Part shown: positions 1-6,102 of the stretch, in pieces
Layout: each line of letters begins with the position of its first letter
How positions within the stretch are numbered: position 1 is the stretch's first letter
DNA from: an uncultured Bacteroidales bacterium
GTDB lineage: Bacteria; Bacteroidota; Bacteroidia; Bacteroidales; Paludibacteraceae
DNA length: 10,054 bases
Assembly (NCBI GenBank): GCA_946619625.1
Contig: CAMOMF010000045.1
Coordinates: 1-10,054, forward strand
Direction: 5' to 3'
Notes under the pieces: generated by a model
The model's database searches: none
Seen by the model: only the letters and a program-made list of their open reading frames with translations
What the model was told of the DNA's origin: nothing
Program-made: the position numbers and the translations under genes

Positions 1-32
1 CAAAACGCATGATTCGACCAATGGGATGACAA

Positions 33-49
33 GCCGAATACTATTCGGC
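33..49. repeat. REP-like palindrome, copy 1 (upstream of the RAYT gene)
   Basis: This is a perfect inverted repeat with 8-bp arms, GCCGAATA and TATTCGGC, around a single C at 41. It shares the core CCGAAT-n3-ATTCGG with three further copies in and just after the neighbouring transposase gene. An A/C-rich tail (AAAATGAACGAAACAAAAAC) follows it and loosely resembles the tails of the other copies. All four copies have the same orientation as judged by the tail. Short palindromes next to a RAYT gene are the classic REP arrangement and the expected substrates of that enzyme. The function is inferred from this association. Confidence 0.75.
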
Positions 50-123
50 AAAATGAACGAAACAAAAACTATACAGAATAAGCGTTCTTTGACATACTGA
101 CAAGAGAAAAATGCAAAAAATAG

Positions 124-154
124 TTGCATATATCCCAAAAAAGTTGTACCTTTG
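124..154 (+). promoter_or_regulatory. Bacteroidota-type promoter of the RAYT gene
   Basis: A TTG at 124-126 lies 20 nt upstream of a -7 box TACCTTTG at 147-154, matching the Bacteroidota housekeeping consensus (TTTG, about 20 nt, TAnnTTTG). Transcription should start near 160, leaving a leader of only about 15-20 nt before the ATG at 177. The 33 nt from 124 to 156 match the metG promoter region at 31 positions. A 6-bp inverted repeat, ATGCAA (111-116) and TTGCAT (124-129), overlaps the -33 element and could be an operator, though it is short. Confidence 0.8.
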
Positions 155-176
155 CATCGCAAATGAATAAAGGACA

Positions 177-1169
177 ATGAGCGAGCAAGACAAATGGCAT
201 TGGCAAGAGCCCGGCAAGGCTTGGAAAGGTGTGGGGATATATCACATCACTATGGTCGTGTCAAGCCGTAAACCGGCATTGGGCAACCTTGTCATTCCCG
301 ATAACGATCCAAAACAAGCGAGGGTGGAACGTACGGAATTAGGGAAAGGTGTCATACATGCCTTGGCACAAATACCAATTAGGCATTCTGAAATAAGTTT
401 GTTGCAATACTGTGTCATGCCCGACCATATGCATGCTATACTCCATGTGACCAAGCCAATGCAGCAAAGCATAAGGAGTGTAGTACGAGGCTTTTGGCAA
501 GGTGTGAAGAAATTAGGGCGAGAGTATGTTTTGTCAATTGACCCGAATAGCATTCGGGACAACCAACAAAACCACGATTCCCAAATTATCACCGAGCGAC
601 CTTTTATCCGCCCGCTATCACATAAGGGACAATTACAGGCTATGTATCAATACGTTCGCATGAATCCCCAGCGTCTCGCTACCAAACAGCTCATGCCGAG
701 GTTCTTCCGCGTGCAAGAGGGCATTGAGATAGCAGGATGTACCTATCGGGGTGTCGGCAATATAGCCTTGCTCCAAGCGGAGCGGTATGCGCCCGTTCAT
801 GTGCGCCGCACGATGGTCGAGGCAGCGGAGCATGGCGAACTACAGACGCTACGCGATTATATGAACAGATGCGTCCTTGCTGCACGAAAGGGAACAGTGA
901 TGATCTCGCCATTTATCAGCCAACAGGAAAAAGCAGTAATGAATGTCCTGATAAAGGAGAAACACCCCTTCATTTATATAGCCGATAATGGTTTTCGCGA
1001 TTACTACAAGCCCAGCGACGGCTTGTTCGATGCCGTCGCAGAAGGGCGCGTGCTTATCCTTTCGCCTTGGGAATACGACGCAGGCAAGAAACATGTCACC
1101 CGCGCGGAGTGCGTAGCAATGAACCGGATGGCGGAGGAAATTTGTGCGCAGATGACCGTGCCCGAATAA
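177..1169 (+). CDS. REP-associated tyrosine transposase (RAYT, Y1/HUH family) with a DprA-like C-terminal domain
   Basis: This 330-aa protein is predicted to nick and rejoin single-stranded DNA at REP hairpins through a tyrosine-DNA intermediate. Seen: an N-terminal YHIT strand (22-25); the HUH motif in VMPDHMHAIL (80-89; His84 and His86 are the likely metal ligands); a central helix (about 97-115); and the YQYVRMNP segment (157-164), where Tyr157 or Tyr159 is the likely catalytic residue. Residues 237-322 (MISPFIS, about 40 residues, GRVLILSP, then an R-x6-N pair at Arg309 and Asn316) follow the order of the second half of a DprA/Smf Rossmann fold. Simple RAYTs are about 150-220 aa, so this C-terminal part is an addition. 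The ATG at 177 is chosen because AAAGGA lies just upstream and the promoter start point is near 160. A REP lies in frame inside the gene (residues 122-128), and the stop codon falls in another REP. The Y1 assignment is strong; the DprA-like assignment is a motif-level inference. Confidence 0.88.
   Translation: MSEQDKWHWQEPGKAWKGVGIYHITMVVSSRKPALGNLVIPDNDPKQARVERTELGKGVIHALAQIPIRHSEISLLQYCVMPDHMHAILHVTKPMQQSIRSVVRGFWQGVKKLGREYVLSIDPNSIRDNQQNHDSQIITERPFIRPLSHKGQLQAMYQYVRMNPQRLATKQLMPRFFRVQEGIEIAGCTYRGVGNIALLQAERYAPVHVRRTMVEAAEHGELQTLRDYMNRCVLAARKGTVMISPFISQQEKAVMNVLIKEKHPFIYIADNGFRDYYKPSDGLFDAVAEGRVLILSPWEYDAGKKHVTRAECVAMNRMAEEICAQMTVPE
542..558. repeat. REP-like palindrome, copy 2 (inside the RAYT reading frame)
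   Basis: The arms CCCGAAT (542-548) and ATTCGGG (552-558) flank AGC. The following tail, ACAACCAACAAAACCAC, resembles the tails of copies 3 and 4. Read in frame it encodes residues 122-128 (DPNSIRD) and opens a polar linker (NQQNHDSQ) between the HUH half and the catalytic-tyrosine half of the transposase. The matching tail argues that it is a true repeat copy and not chance coding sequence. Confidence 0.7.
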
Positions 1170-1177
1170 TATTCGGG
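1161..1177. repeat. REP-like palindrome, copy 3 (contains the RAYT stop codon)
   Basis: This is a perfect inverted repeat with 8-bp arms, CCCGAATA and TATTCGGG, around an A at 1169. Its first nine bases read CCC GAA TAA in the RAYT frame, so the last two residues (Pro-Glu) and the stop of the transposase come from the repeat. The tail GGACAATTGACAAAAC follows. Its centre lies 33 bp from that of copy 4, in the same orientation. The pair may also act as a hairpin barrier between the convergent RAYT and glycosyltransferase genes. Confidence 0.78.
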
Positions 1178-1194
1178 GACAATTGACAAAACTG

Positions 1195-1209
1195 CCGAAT
1201 GATATTCGG
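1195..1209. repeat. REP-like palindrome, copy 4
   Basis: The arms CCGAAT (1195-1200) and ATTCGG (1204-1209) flank GAT. The tail GGGCAATCAACAAACC closely matches the tail of copy 3. With copy 3 it forms a direct pair downstream of the transposase gene. On the bottom strand the copies are preceded by T/G-rich sequence ending in TTGC or TTGT (copies 2, 3 and 4), which could be the equivalent of the short guide sequence beside REP hairpins in other RAYT systems. Confidence 0.72.
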
Positions 1210-1253
1210 GGCAATCAACAAACCATTTTTCTCTTGTTAGTATCTCAACGATC

Positions 1254-1275
1254 GCCATAATAGAATCATTATGGC
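1254..1275. repeat. Perfect 8-bp inverted repeat with 6-nt spacer
   Basis: The arms GCCATAAT (1254-1261) and ATTATGGC (1268-1275) flank AGAATC. The repeat straddles the ATG at 1271 of the fragment described next, so it could be an old operator or a leader hairpin of that broken gene. There is no T-run after it, so it is not an obvious terminator. No function can be assigned. Confidence 0.5.
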
Positions 1276-1469
1276 AGCAACAGATCTATTACAACCACGG
1301 GTGGAGATGACGCCCGTTATCTACGCCTACAGCGACACACGTTTCGCCGAATACCATCCGCCATCAAAACACCGCTTTCTCCAAACATCCGGGAGACAAG
1401 GTGCTGCACAAATCTCTTGGCGAAGGTGTCGTCCTTGATGTGGACCCTTGTGTTATTTCCAATACTTGA
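1271..1469 (+). pseudogene. Degraded fragments of an unidentified + strand gene
   Basis: Two short stretches in different frames look protein-like. From ATG 1271 a 55-codon frame begins with MAATDLLQPRVEM and continues TPVIYAYSDTRFAEY, stopping at 1438. This start reminds me of Bacteroidota GIY-YIG/T5orf172-type proteins, which often begin with a PxIYAY strand. In the next frame, 1374-1460 reads AFSKHPGDKVLHKSLGEGVV and then LDVD. Its GDKV-H-x3-G-x-G-V-V pattern resembles the small Tudor-like C-terminal domain of UvrD/PcrA-type helicases. The second stretch runs into the 3' end of the opposing glycosyltransferase gene and stops at 1467-1469. The simplest reading is the beginning and end of a larger gene joined by a deletion and frameshift. 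Both resemblances come from memory and the fragments are short, so confidence is low. Confidence 0.35.
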
Positions 1470-2211
1470 TAAAACCGTGAAGTGCCCAACTAATCAAGTA
1501 CAGGACACTCTTGAAACGACCCAGTTTCTGTACCTGACGATAAACAAGATACTGCGGCTTTATCACCTTCCATTTATTCGCCGTGAGCGAGTTTGCCGAC
1601 ATGCGGTAACTACCAACCACACCTTGGTTGCCGTACGCCACACCACACTTACGCAGTATCTCTAACCAGTATATATAATCATCACGCAGACTGCGAAACT
1701 CTTCATGCAGAAAGACCTTGCCATAAGGCTTGGTGTCGTACAGACCGGTCAGACAAGTGATAGAACAGGTCATCAGCATGTCGTTGTACGTCACTTTCTC
1801 GGGCGGAATAAACGGACGCAGAATCTCCTCACCTTTCTCGTCTATACGCTTGTGTCCGCCATATACCAACTGGCAATGGTGATGGTGTAACAAATTCAGT
1901 TGCTGCTCTATGAACCAAGGCTCCCACAGGTCATCGCTGTCCAGCAAGGCAATGTAGCGCCCTTTCGCCCGACGAATACCGTGGTTCCTCGCCGACGCAC
2001 TGCCCCCGTTGGGCTGAGAATAGACGTGAATACGATTATCTTTCTCTGCATATGATAGTGCCAGTTCCTCGCTACCGTCTGTCGAGCCGTCGTTGATAAT
2101 GAGCATTTCCCACTCGGTATAGGTCTGAGCCAAAACGCTCTCTATGGTCTGCGCCAGAAAACGTTCGCTGTTGTACAGCGGGGTGATGATACTTACTAAG
2201 TTGTTCTGCAT
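1453..2211 (-). CDS. GT2-family glycosyltransferase (last gene of the polysaccharide operon)
   Basis: This 252-aa GT-A-fold enzyme transfers a sugar from a nucleotide-sugar donor to a growing surface glycan at the cytoplasmic face of the membrane. Seen: the N-terminal strand VSIITPLYNSERFL (6-19); the nucleotide-binding NDGSTDGS (40-47); the family-typical ARNHGI (74-79); and the metal-binding DSDD (91-94). There is a likely catalytic-region acid in SLRDDYIYWLEIL (174-186), and the ending SYRMSANSLT is common in this family. No membrane segment is clear. Its ATG overlaps the stop of the upstream GT4 gene by one base (TAATG), which implies translational coupling. Four consecutive histidines (109-112) are a minor oddity. 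The sugar specificity cannot be read. It ends head-on against the degraded fragment and the RAYT unit. Confidence 0.92.
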   Translation of the reverse strand: MQNNLVSIITPLYNSERFLAQTIESVLAQTYTEWEMLIINDGSTDGSEELALSYAEKDNRIHVYSQPNGGSASARNHGIRRAKGRYIALLDSDDLWEPWFIEQQLNLLHHHHCQLVYGGHKRIDEKGEEILRPFIPPEKVTYNDMLMTCSITCLTGLYDTKPYGKVFLHEEFRSLRDDYIYWLEILRKCGVAYGNQGVVGSYRMSANSLTANKWKVIKPQYLVYRQVQKLGRFKSVLYLISWALHGFIKYWK

Positions 2212-3287
2212 TAGTTGTTGTTAAATAATTTTATCCATTTGCGGTAAATGGCATCAGGCGTATAGTCAGCCACTACCTGTTTCGTCTCGCGGGCACACCT
2301 GTCGCGTAACCTGTCATCTGTCATCATGAGGCGCATTGCGTCTGCCAGTGCCCGTGTGTCTTCTGCTTTTACTAACAGCCCGCCGCCATTTTGCAGTAGC
2401 GCACGCGGCCCTTCTTTACAGTCAAAACTGACTATGGGCAAGCCCGACGCTGCTGCTTCTAACAGCACCATCGGAAAGCCCTCAAAACGGGAGGACATTA
2501 CCAAAAAGGCATGTCGTGCGTACTCCTCTTCTATGGTCTTGACAAACGGATGAAAAGTAATCCGATTGTCCAGACCCAATGACTTGCTTTGTTGTAGCAG
2601 CGACTCCCGCTCCGGACCATCTCCAAACACGTCAACCTGCCACTCAGGAAATGCCTCCCAACTCAACTTACTCATTGCCTCGAGGAGCAAGTCATAGCCT
2701 TTCTGCTTGTCCAACCGACCTACCGCCAAGATTCGCTTGGAACTACTGCCCTCATAAGGAAGAGGACAAATACTCACCATGTTCTCTATGACGTGTACGC
2801 GCTGAACACCATGAGCAAGAAAAGCCCGACGATCATTGTCCGTGAGGGTCACAAGCCCGCGAAAAGCACGATACAAACGGTTGCGCACAAAGCGGACTGC
2901 TGCATTGTACATGCCGTATTTATAGTGTTCACACGCGAACGTCTTAGGTGCCAACTTAGCCACACGAGCAAGTACCGATGCCAATATCTTCTGACTGATA
3001 ACCACATCCGCCTCCCTCAGTTCCGAACTACTCTTAACCGCCTTAACCTGCTTACTGATAAGCGTCACTCGGGCAAACATGCTCAGATCCAGACCATAGT
3101 GCTCATCGCTGATAAAAACCAGTCGGATACGCTCGTCTAATGCGTAGCAAGGCACTTCAGCCTCGTGAAAAACGGAAACAATGCTGACCTCGTTGCCCTG
3201 TCTTGCCATTTCATTGGCTAAACAACAAGTCGTCCGCTCCGTACCACCCGCGGTAGTCACGTCCTGTATGAGAAACGCTATCTTCAT
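2211..3287 (-). CDS. GT4-family glycosyltransferase
   Basis: This 358-aa GT-B-fold retaining glycosyltransferase likely adds a hexose or related sugar to the lipid-linked repeat unit made by this operon. Seen: an N-terminal acceptor-side domain starting MKIAFLIQDV with the glycine-rich GGTER loop (14-18); the C-terminal donor domain with VGRLDKQKG (189-197); FGDGPER (221-227); and the EX7E motif from Glu269 to Glu277 in FEGFPMVLLEA. The frame is open upstream to 3398, but I place the start at 3287. Family homology begins at MKIAF, and this ATG overlaps the preceding gene's TGA in the sequence ATGA, a typical coupling junction. Length is normal for the family. Substrate specificity is unknown. 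Confidence 0.93.
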   Translation of the reverse strand: MKIAFLIQDVTTAGGTERTTCCLANEMARQGNEVSIVSVFHEAEVPCYALDERIRLVFISDEHYGLDLSMFARVTLISKQVKAVKSSSELREADVVISQKILASVLARVAKLAPKTFACEHYKYGMYNAAVRFVRNRLYRAFRGLVTLTDNDRRAFLAHGVQRVHVIENMVSICPLPYEGSSSKRILAVGRLDKQKGYDLLLEAMSKLSWEAFPEWQVDVFGDGPERESLLQQSKSLGLDNRITFHPFVKTIEEEYARHAFLVMSSRFEGFPMVLLEAAASGLPIVSFDCKEGPRALLQNGGGLLVKAEDTRALADAMRLMMTDDRLRDRCARETKQVVADYTPDAIYRKWIKLFNNN

Positions 3288-4111
3288 CGGGCAGTGTGTA
3301 ACTTGAAGAAATAACGCGTTTTCCACCACACAAACTGCATGGGGTTCTTCCAAATAAGCGGGTGCGCAGCATTGTAGGCGCGGCTTGCCAGTTCCCATTT
3401 GTGCAACCAGTCGCCCAGTGTGAAATGGTAAGAAATAGCACCTAACGTGTTATTACGATGCTGACGATAGAGGATAGTAGCCTCATCTATCGGGAGGACA
3501 ATGCCTCCTATACTCAGCACTTTGGCGGCTATCCACTGGTCGTGCATGAACGCATAAAACGCGAACGGCAGCACCAGTTCTGCTGCGGCGAGGTTGAAGA
3601 GCATGGCGCAGCCTGTCACGGCGTTGCAGATGCCCAGATAATGCACGTCGCTATCAAGTATCTCGGGGCGGATGTTGCTGTACCGCCAAAACGACGGATG
3701 CACTTCCTGCAACTCCTCGTCCACAACGCGCAAGTCGGTATGCACAACTATCGGCATGTCCTGACCGTGCTTGCGTTCCAGGTCCTGCGCCGCAGCCAGC
3801 GAGACAGCAATCTTGTTCGGCAGCCATACGTCGTCCTGGTCGGCAAACATGTAGTAGTCTGTATCCGGAGCCTCCATGAGCAATTGCTCAAACGAACCCT
3901 TCGCTCCCAAGTTCTTCCGCCCGTCCCTCAGGATACGAATTCGTTCAGGATGCGCTACAGCATACTCTTTCAGTATGCCAAGAGTTCCATCACTTGAGCC
4001 GTCATCACGAACCAGCAACTGCCACTCCTGATAGGTTTGCGCCAAGATAGAATTGATCTGTTCACGCAGATAACGCTCTCCGTTGTATGTTGACATCAGT
4101 ATTGTGGTCAT
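3284..4111 (-). CDS. GT2-family glycosyltransferase, rhamnosyltransferase-like
   Basis: This 275-aa inverting GT-A glycosyltransferase shows ILMSTYNGERYLREQ (4-18), DDGSSDGT (36-43), the ADQDDVW metal-binding segment (90-96), HDQW (190-193, around the presumed catalytic base) and LYRQHRNNTLG (214-224). The combination of STYNG, ADQDD and YRQH is typical of the branch often annotated as rhamnosyltransferase, but the sugar is not established here. The frame is open upstream to 4171. The ATG at 4111 is preferred because it lies one base after the preceding gene's TAG and the family's first strand starts at residue 3. Its TGA overlaps the next gene's ATG by four bases. It acts at the cytoplasmic face of the inner membrane. 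Confidence 0.92.
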   Translation of the reverse strand: MTTILMSTYNGERYLREQINSILAQTYQEWQLLVRDDGSSDGTLGILKEYAVAHPERIRILRDGRKNLGAKGSFEQLLMEAPDTDYYMFADQDDVWLPNKIAVSLAAAQDLERKHGQDMPIVVHTDLRVVDEELQEVHPSFWRYSNIRPEILDSDVHYLGICNAVTGCAMLFNLAAAELVLPFAFYAFMHDQWIAAKVLSIGGIVLPIDEATILYRQHRNNTLGAISYHFTLGDWLHKWELASRAYNAAHPLIWKNPMQFVWWKTRYFFKLHTAR

Positions 4112-4112
4112 T

Positions 4113-5357
4113 CTATTTGAGTTTATTATGCTCACCAACCATATAATCATACCACCAATAGTATTTGGCAATCAGCATACGCTCCTTTTGGATATCTTTG
4201 GCAGAGCGATATCTCAGGTCAAATACCGTCGAGGTGGAGTAAATCGTCTTCTTTCCGGGTGTGTAAGCACGTTCAAACATATGGTTGGCACTTTGCTCGA
4301 AACGATAGGACGCGTAGCCGAAATAGGCAAAGGCAAAGATGCAACACAGTTCTTTCAGCAACACTCCGCCTCGAATTACCGGTTCTCCCGAGTCCTCCGC
4401 ATCTTGTACCAAACGGAACAGATAAACCAATAGTATCGGCAAGAAATAAGAGCGCACACGCACCAACAGGTAAAAATACTGATACAACAATACGATGAGC
4501 ACTGCGCCCAGTATGACTACCGCTTCCGTTCCTCGTTGACCTAAGTTTCCGCGGTGCTGCACATAGTATTCCATGCAAACCAGCACCACTGCATACATAG
4601 TCCAAACTACTTGTATACGACGCCCCAGCGACAGGTGCTCTGTCAAGGCCCGAATGAATGACTCCGGTAACGGAAGACTTGCAACAAACGATGTGTTCAG
4701 CGCCGTCATCGGCAACACAAGCATGAGCATCAAAAGGCCAATGAGCAACAGAAAAAACACTCGCTCCAACTTGTGGTGATGCAACACATAGAGAATCCAC
4801 GTCATGCTCGCAATAAACACTCCCGACTTGTGCATCTCACTACAAATAAACGCCAAAAGGGCAGCCCAAACATACTGGCGTTTGTCCAACGCAAGAACCA
4901 TGAGGATAAAAAACGACACGGCCAAACACTGACGATGAGCAGCGAAAATCAAGTTGTAGTCAAAGATCACAAGCGACATCAATGCCAACGACTTGTGGCG
5001 CTTTATTCTGCTGAATAACTTACCTATTACCACAAAATAGAACGTCGTGACTATGGCCGTCATCCAGTAGTAACTGAGTCCCAGACCCTTCAACACTGCG
5101 CAGAACAGGATAAACCCGTGTTCAAATTCGTATTGATTGGGGTGCTGCAAGTACCAATACCACGGATGCAAATGCTCGTAAACGGGCACGTAGTTGTATA
5201 TGTCTGCTCCGTAATAATAGCGAATAGTGAAGAGGAACCATGTAACAACCAATGCTATACGATACACACTCTCCTGCAATCGGACGTAGCGAGTCAAGGC
5301 GAAATCCAGGACGCCAGCACCTATCAACAGGAGAAATATGTGTGTAAGCAAAGTCAT
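4113..5357 (-). CDS. EpsG/Wzy-like polysaccharide polymerase, integral membrane protein
   Basis: This 414-aa polytopic membrane protein likely polymerises or transfers glycan repeat units at the outer face of the inner membrane. Seen: many hydrophobic segments (for example about 3-20, 33-48, 80-110, 125-152, 161-193, 200-217, 250-263, 278-298, 300-316 and 334-350); the YYYGADIYNYVPVYEHL region (47-63), matching the EpsG-family G-x-D-x2-N-Y pattern; and AAHRQCLAVSFF (139-150), matching the family's conserved Arg-Gln at the start of a membrane helix. His176 lies in SEMHKSG, where the family usually has a His-Ser. The soluble C-terminus (about 351-414) is basic and aromatic. It is the first gene of the operon, and the next gene begins one base after its stop. 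Its ATG lies 14 nt beyond the rpsP terminator T-run, and I see no promoter of its own. EpsG versus another Wzy-type polymerase cannot be settled by eye. Confidence 0.85.
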   Translation of the reverse strand: MTLLTHIFLLLIGAGVLDFALTRYVRLQESVYRIALVVTWFLFTIRYYYGADIYNYVPVYEHLHPWYWYLQHPNQYEFEHGFILFCAVLKGLGLSYYWMTAIVTTFYFVVIGKLFSRIKRHKSLALMSLVIFDYNLIFAAHRQCLAVSFFILMVLALDKRQYVWAALLAFICSEMHKSGVFIASMTWILYVLHHHKLERVFFLLLIGLLMLMLVLPMTALNTSFVASLPLPESFIRALTEHLSLGRRIQVVWTMYAVVLVCMEYYVQHRGNLGQRGTEAVVILGAVLIVLLYQYFYLLVRVRSYFLPILLVYLFRLVQDAEDSGEPVIRGGVLLKELCCIFAFAYFGYASYRFEQSANHMFERAYTPGKKTIYSTSTVFDLRYRSAKDIQKERMLIAKYYWWYDYMVGEHNKLK

Positions 5358-5370
5358 TCCATGTCAGTCT

Positions 5371-5401
5371 AAAAAGTCCGAAACCTTGCGATTTCGGACT
5401 T
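5371..5401 (-). terminator. Rho-independent terminator of rpsP
   Basis: A perfect 10-bp stem, AAGTCCGAAA and TTTCGGACTT, encloses an 8-nt loop. On the - strand it is followed at once by TTTTT (5375-5371). It begins 23 nt after the rpsP stop. The T-run ends only 13 nt before the ATG of the polymerase gene, so any transcript reaching the polysaccharide operon from rpsP must read through it. On the + strand there is no T-run, so it acts in one direction. Confidence 0.85.
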
Positions 5402-5424
5402 ATTGCAGCCGTTTGCAACTGATA

Positions 5425-5982
5425 TTATTCAGCAGCAGGAGCTTCTTTACCCTCGGCCTCTGCTACGGCAGCCTCTGCTTCTTTCGCAGCAGCCAAAGCG
5501 GCTTGTGCCTCTGCCTCGGCAGCTGCTTTACGCTTCTCTGCCAACTCGGCAGCCTTTGCTTTGTTCTGCTCTACTTCCTGAGCAAGCAAAGCCTTAGCAG
5601 CGGCCAGTTTCTTCTCTGCTTCCTGAGCAGAAATCTTGCCGTTCTTGGCGTCCTTCTGCGCCTTCCATGCCTCGAATTTCTTCTGAGCAGTTGCCTCGTC
5701 AAAGGCACCCTTCTTAACGCCACCAAGCAGGTGCTTCATCAGAAGCACACCTTCGCCGGAAAGGATGTTTTTGGCAGTGTCTGTCGGTTGTGCTCCTACA
5801 CCTAACCAATACAATGCACGGTCAAACTTGAGGTCAACCGTTGCGGGGTTGGTGTTGGGGTTGTAAGAACCGATACGTTCGATAAATTTGCCATCACGTG
5901 GCGAGCGGCTGTCGGCTACTACGATATGATAATAAGCGTAGTCTTTGTGGCCATGACGAGCCAAACGAATTTTTGTTGCCAT
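5425..5982 (-). CDS. rpsP: 30S ribosomal protein S16, with long C-terminal tail
   Basis: S16 is an assembly protein of the small ribosomal subunit. Seen: ATKIRLARHGHKDYAYYHIV (2-21), ADSRSPRDGKFIERIGSYNP (23-42), and FDRALYWLGVGAQPTDTAKN with ILSGEGV (53-79), all standard S16 landmarks. The core ends by about residue 85. The remaining 100 residues are a linker and then a tail rich in Ala, Lys and Glu (about 118-185), probably helical. Escherichia coli S16 has 82 residues; tails like this are usual in Bacteroidota. The frame is open upstream to 6123, but MATKIRL at 5982 is the start by homology, and the promoter lies inside the false extension. The gene appears monocistronic, with its own promoter and terminator. 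The rimM-trmD-rplS partners of the E. coli operon are absent. Confidence 0.96.
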   Translation of the reverse strand: MATKIRLARHGHKDYAYYHIVVADSRSPRDGKFIERIGSYNPNTNPATVDLKFDRALYWLGVGAQPTDTAKNILSGEGVLLMKHLLGGVKKGAFDEATAQKKFEAWKAQKDAKNGKISAQEAEKKLAAAKALLAQEVEQNKAKAAELAEKRKAAAEAEAQAALAAAKEAEAAVAEAEGKEAPAAE

Positions 5983-6000
5983 TTGTTGTTTTTGTTTGTA

Positions 6001-6026
6001 CACAATGAGCGACACGCACTCATGTG
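6001..6026 (-). promoter_or_regulatory. Stem-loop in the rpsP leader
   Basis: In the roughly 80-nt untranslated leader of rpsP, ATGAG and CTCAT pair (6005-6009 with 6019-6023). The stem extends inward by a G-U and a G-C pair. It extends outward by CAC/GTG after one bulged base, giving about ten pairs in all. Ribosomal-protein leaders often bind their own product. No known leader motif is recognised here, so a regulatory role is only a possibility. Confidence 0.35.
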
Positions 6027-6070
6027 GAGTGTTAATACTGTTAACTTTGGTTTTACACGAAAACCGGCTG

Positions 6071-6102
6071 CAAAGGTACTGCTTTTTTTTGACATGACCA
6101 AA
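6071..6102 (-). promoter_or_regulatory. rpsP promoter, Bacteroidota type
   Basis: On the - strand, TTTG (6102-6099) lies exactly 20 nt before TACCTTTG (6078-6071), a full match to the -33/-7 consensus. Transcription would start near 6066 and give a leader of about 84 nt before the rpsP ATG at 5982. This promoter shows that the upstream extension of the rpsP reading frame is not translated. Confidence 0.85.

Noticed and set aside
1161..1209. CRISPR array from the repeated palindromes
   Set aside because: There are only two adjacent units, 33 bp apart, with no unique spacers of regular length and no cas genes; REP identity fits better.
849..1258. Overlapping - strand open frames opposite the RAYT C-terminus
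   Set aside because: They show no recognisable motifs and sit opposite a coding frame with clear domains, so they are shadows.
1398..1437. CAAGG / CCTTG pairing as a terminator of the polysaccharide operon
   Set aside because: The stem is only 5 bp with a 30-nt loop and no T-run on the - strand.
3458..3997. 179-codon + strand open frame opposite the GT2 gene
   Set aside because: It is antisense to a gene with DDGSSDGT and DQDD motifs, with no motifs of its own.
5338..5805. 155-codon + strand open frame opposite rpsP, Cys/Leu/Ser-rich
   Set aside because: It is the antisense of the Ala/Glu/Lys-rich S16 tail; the low-complexity composition explains its length.
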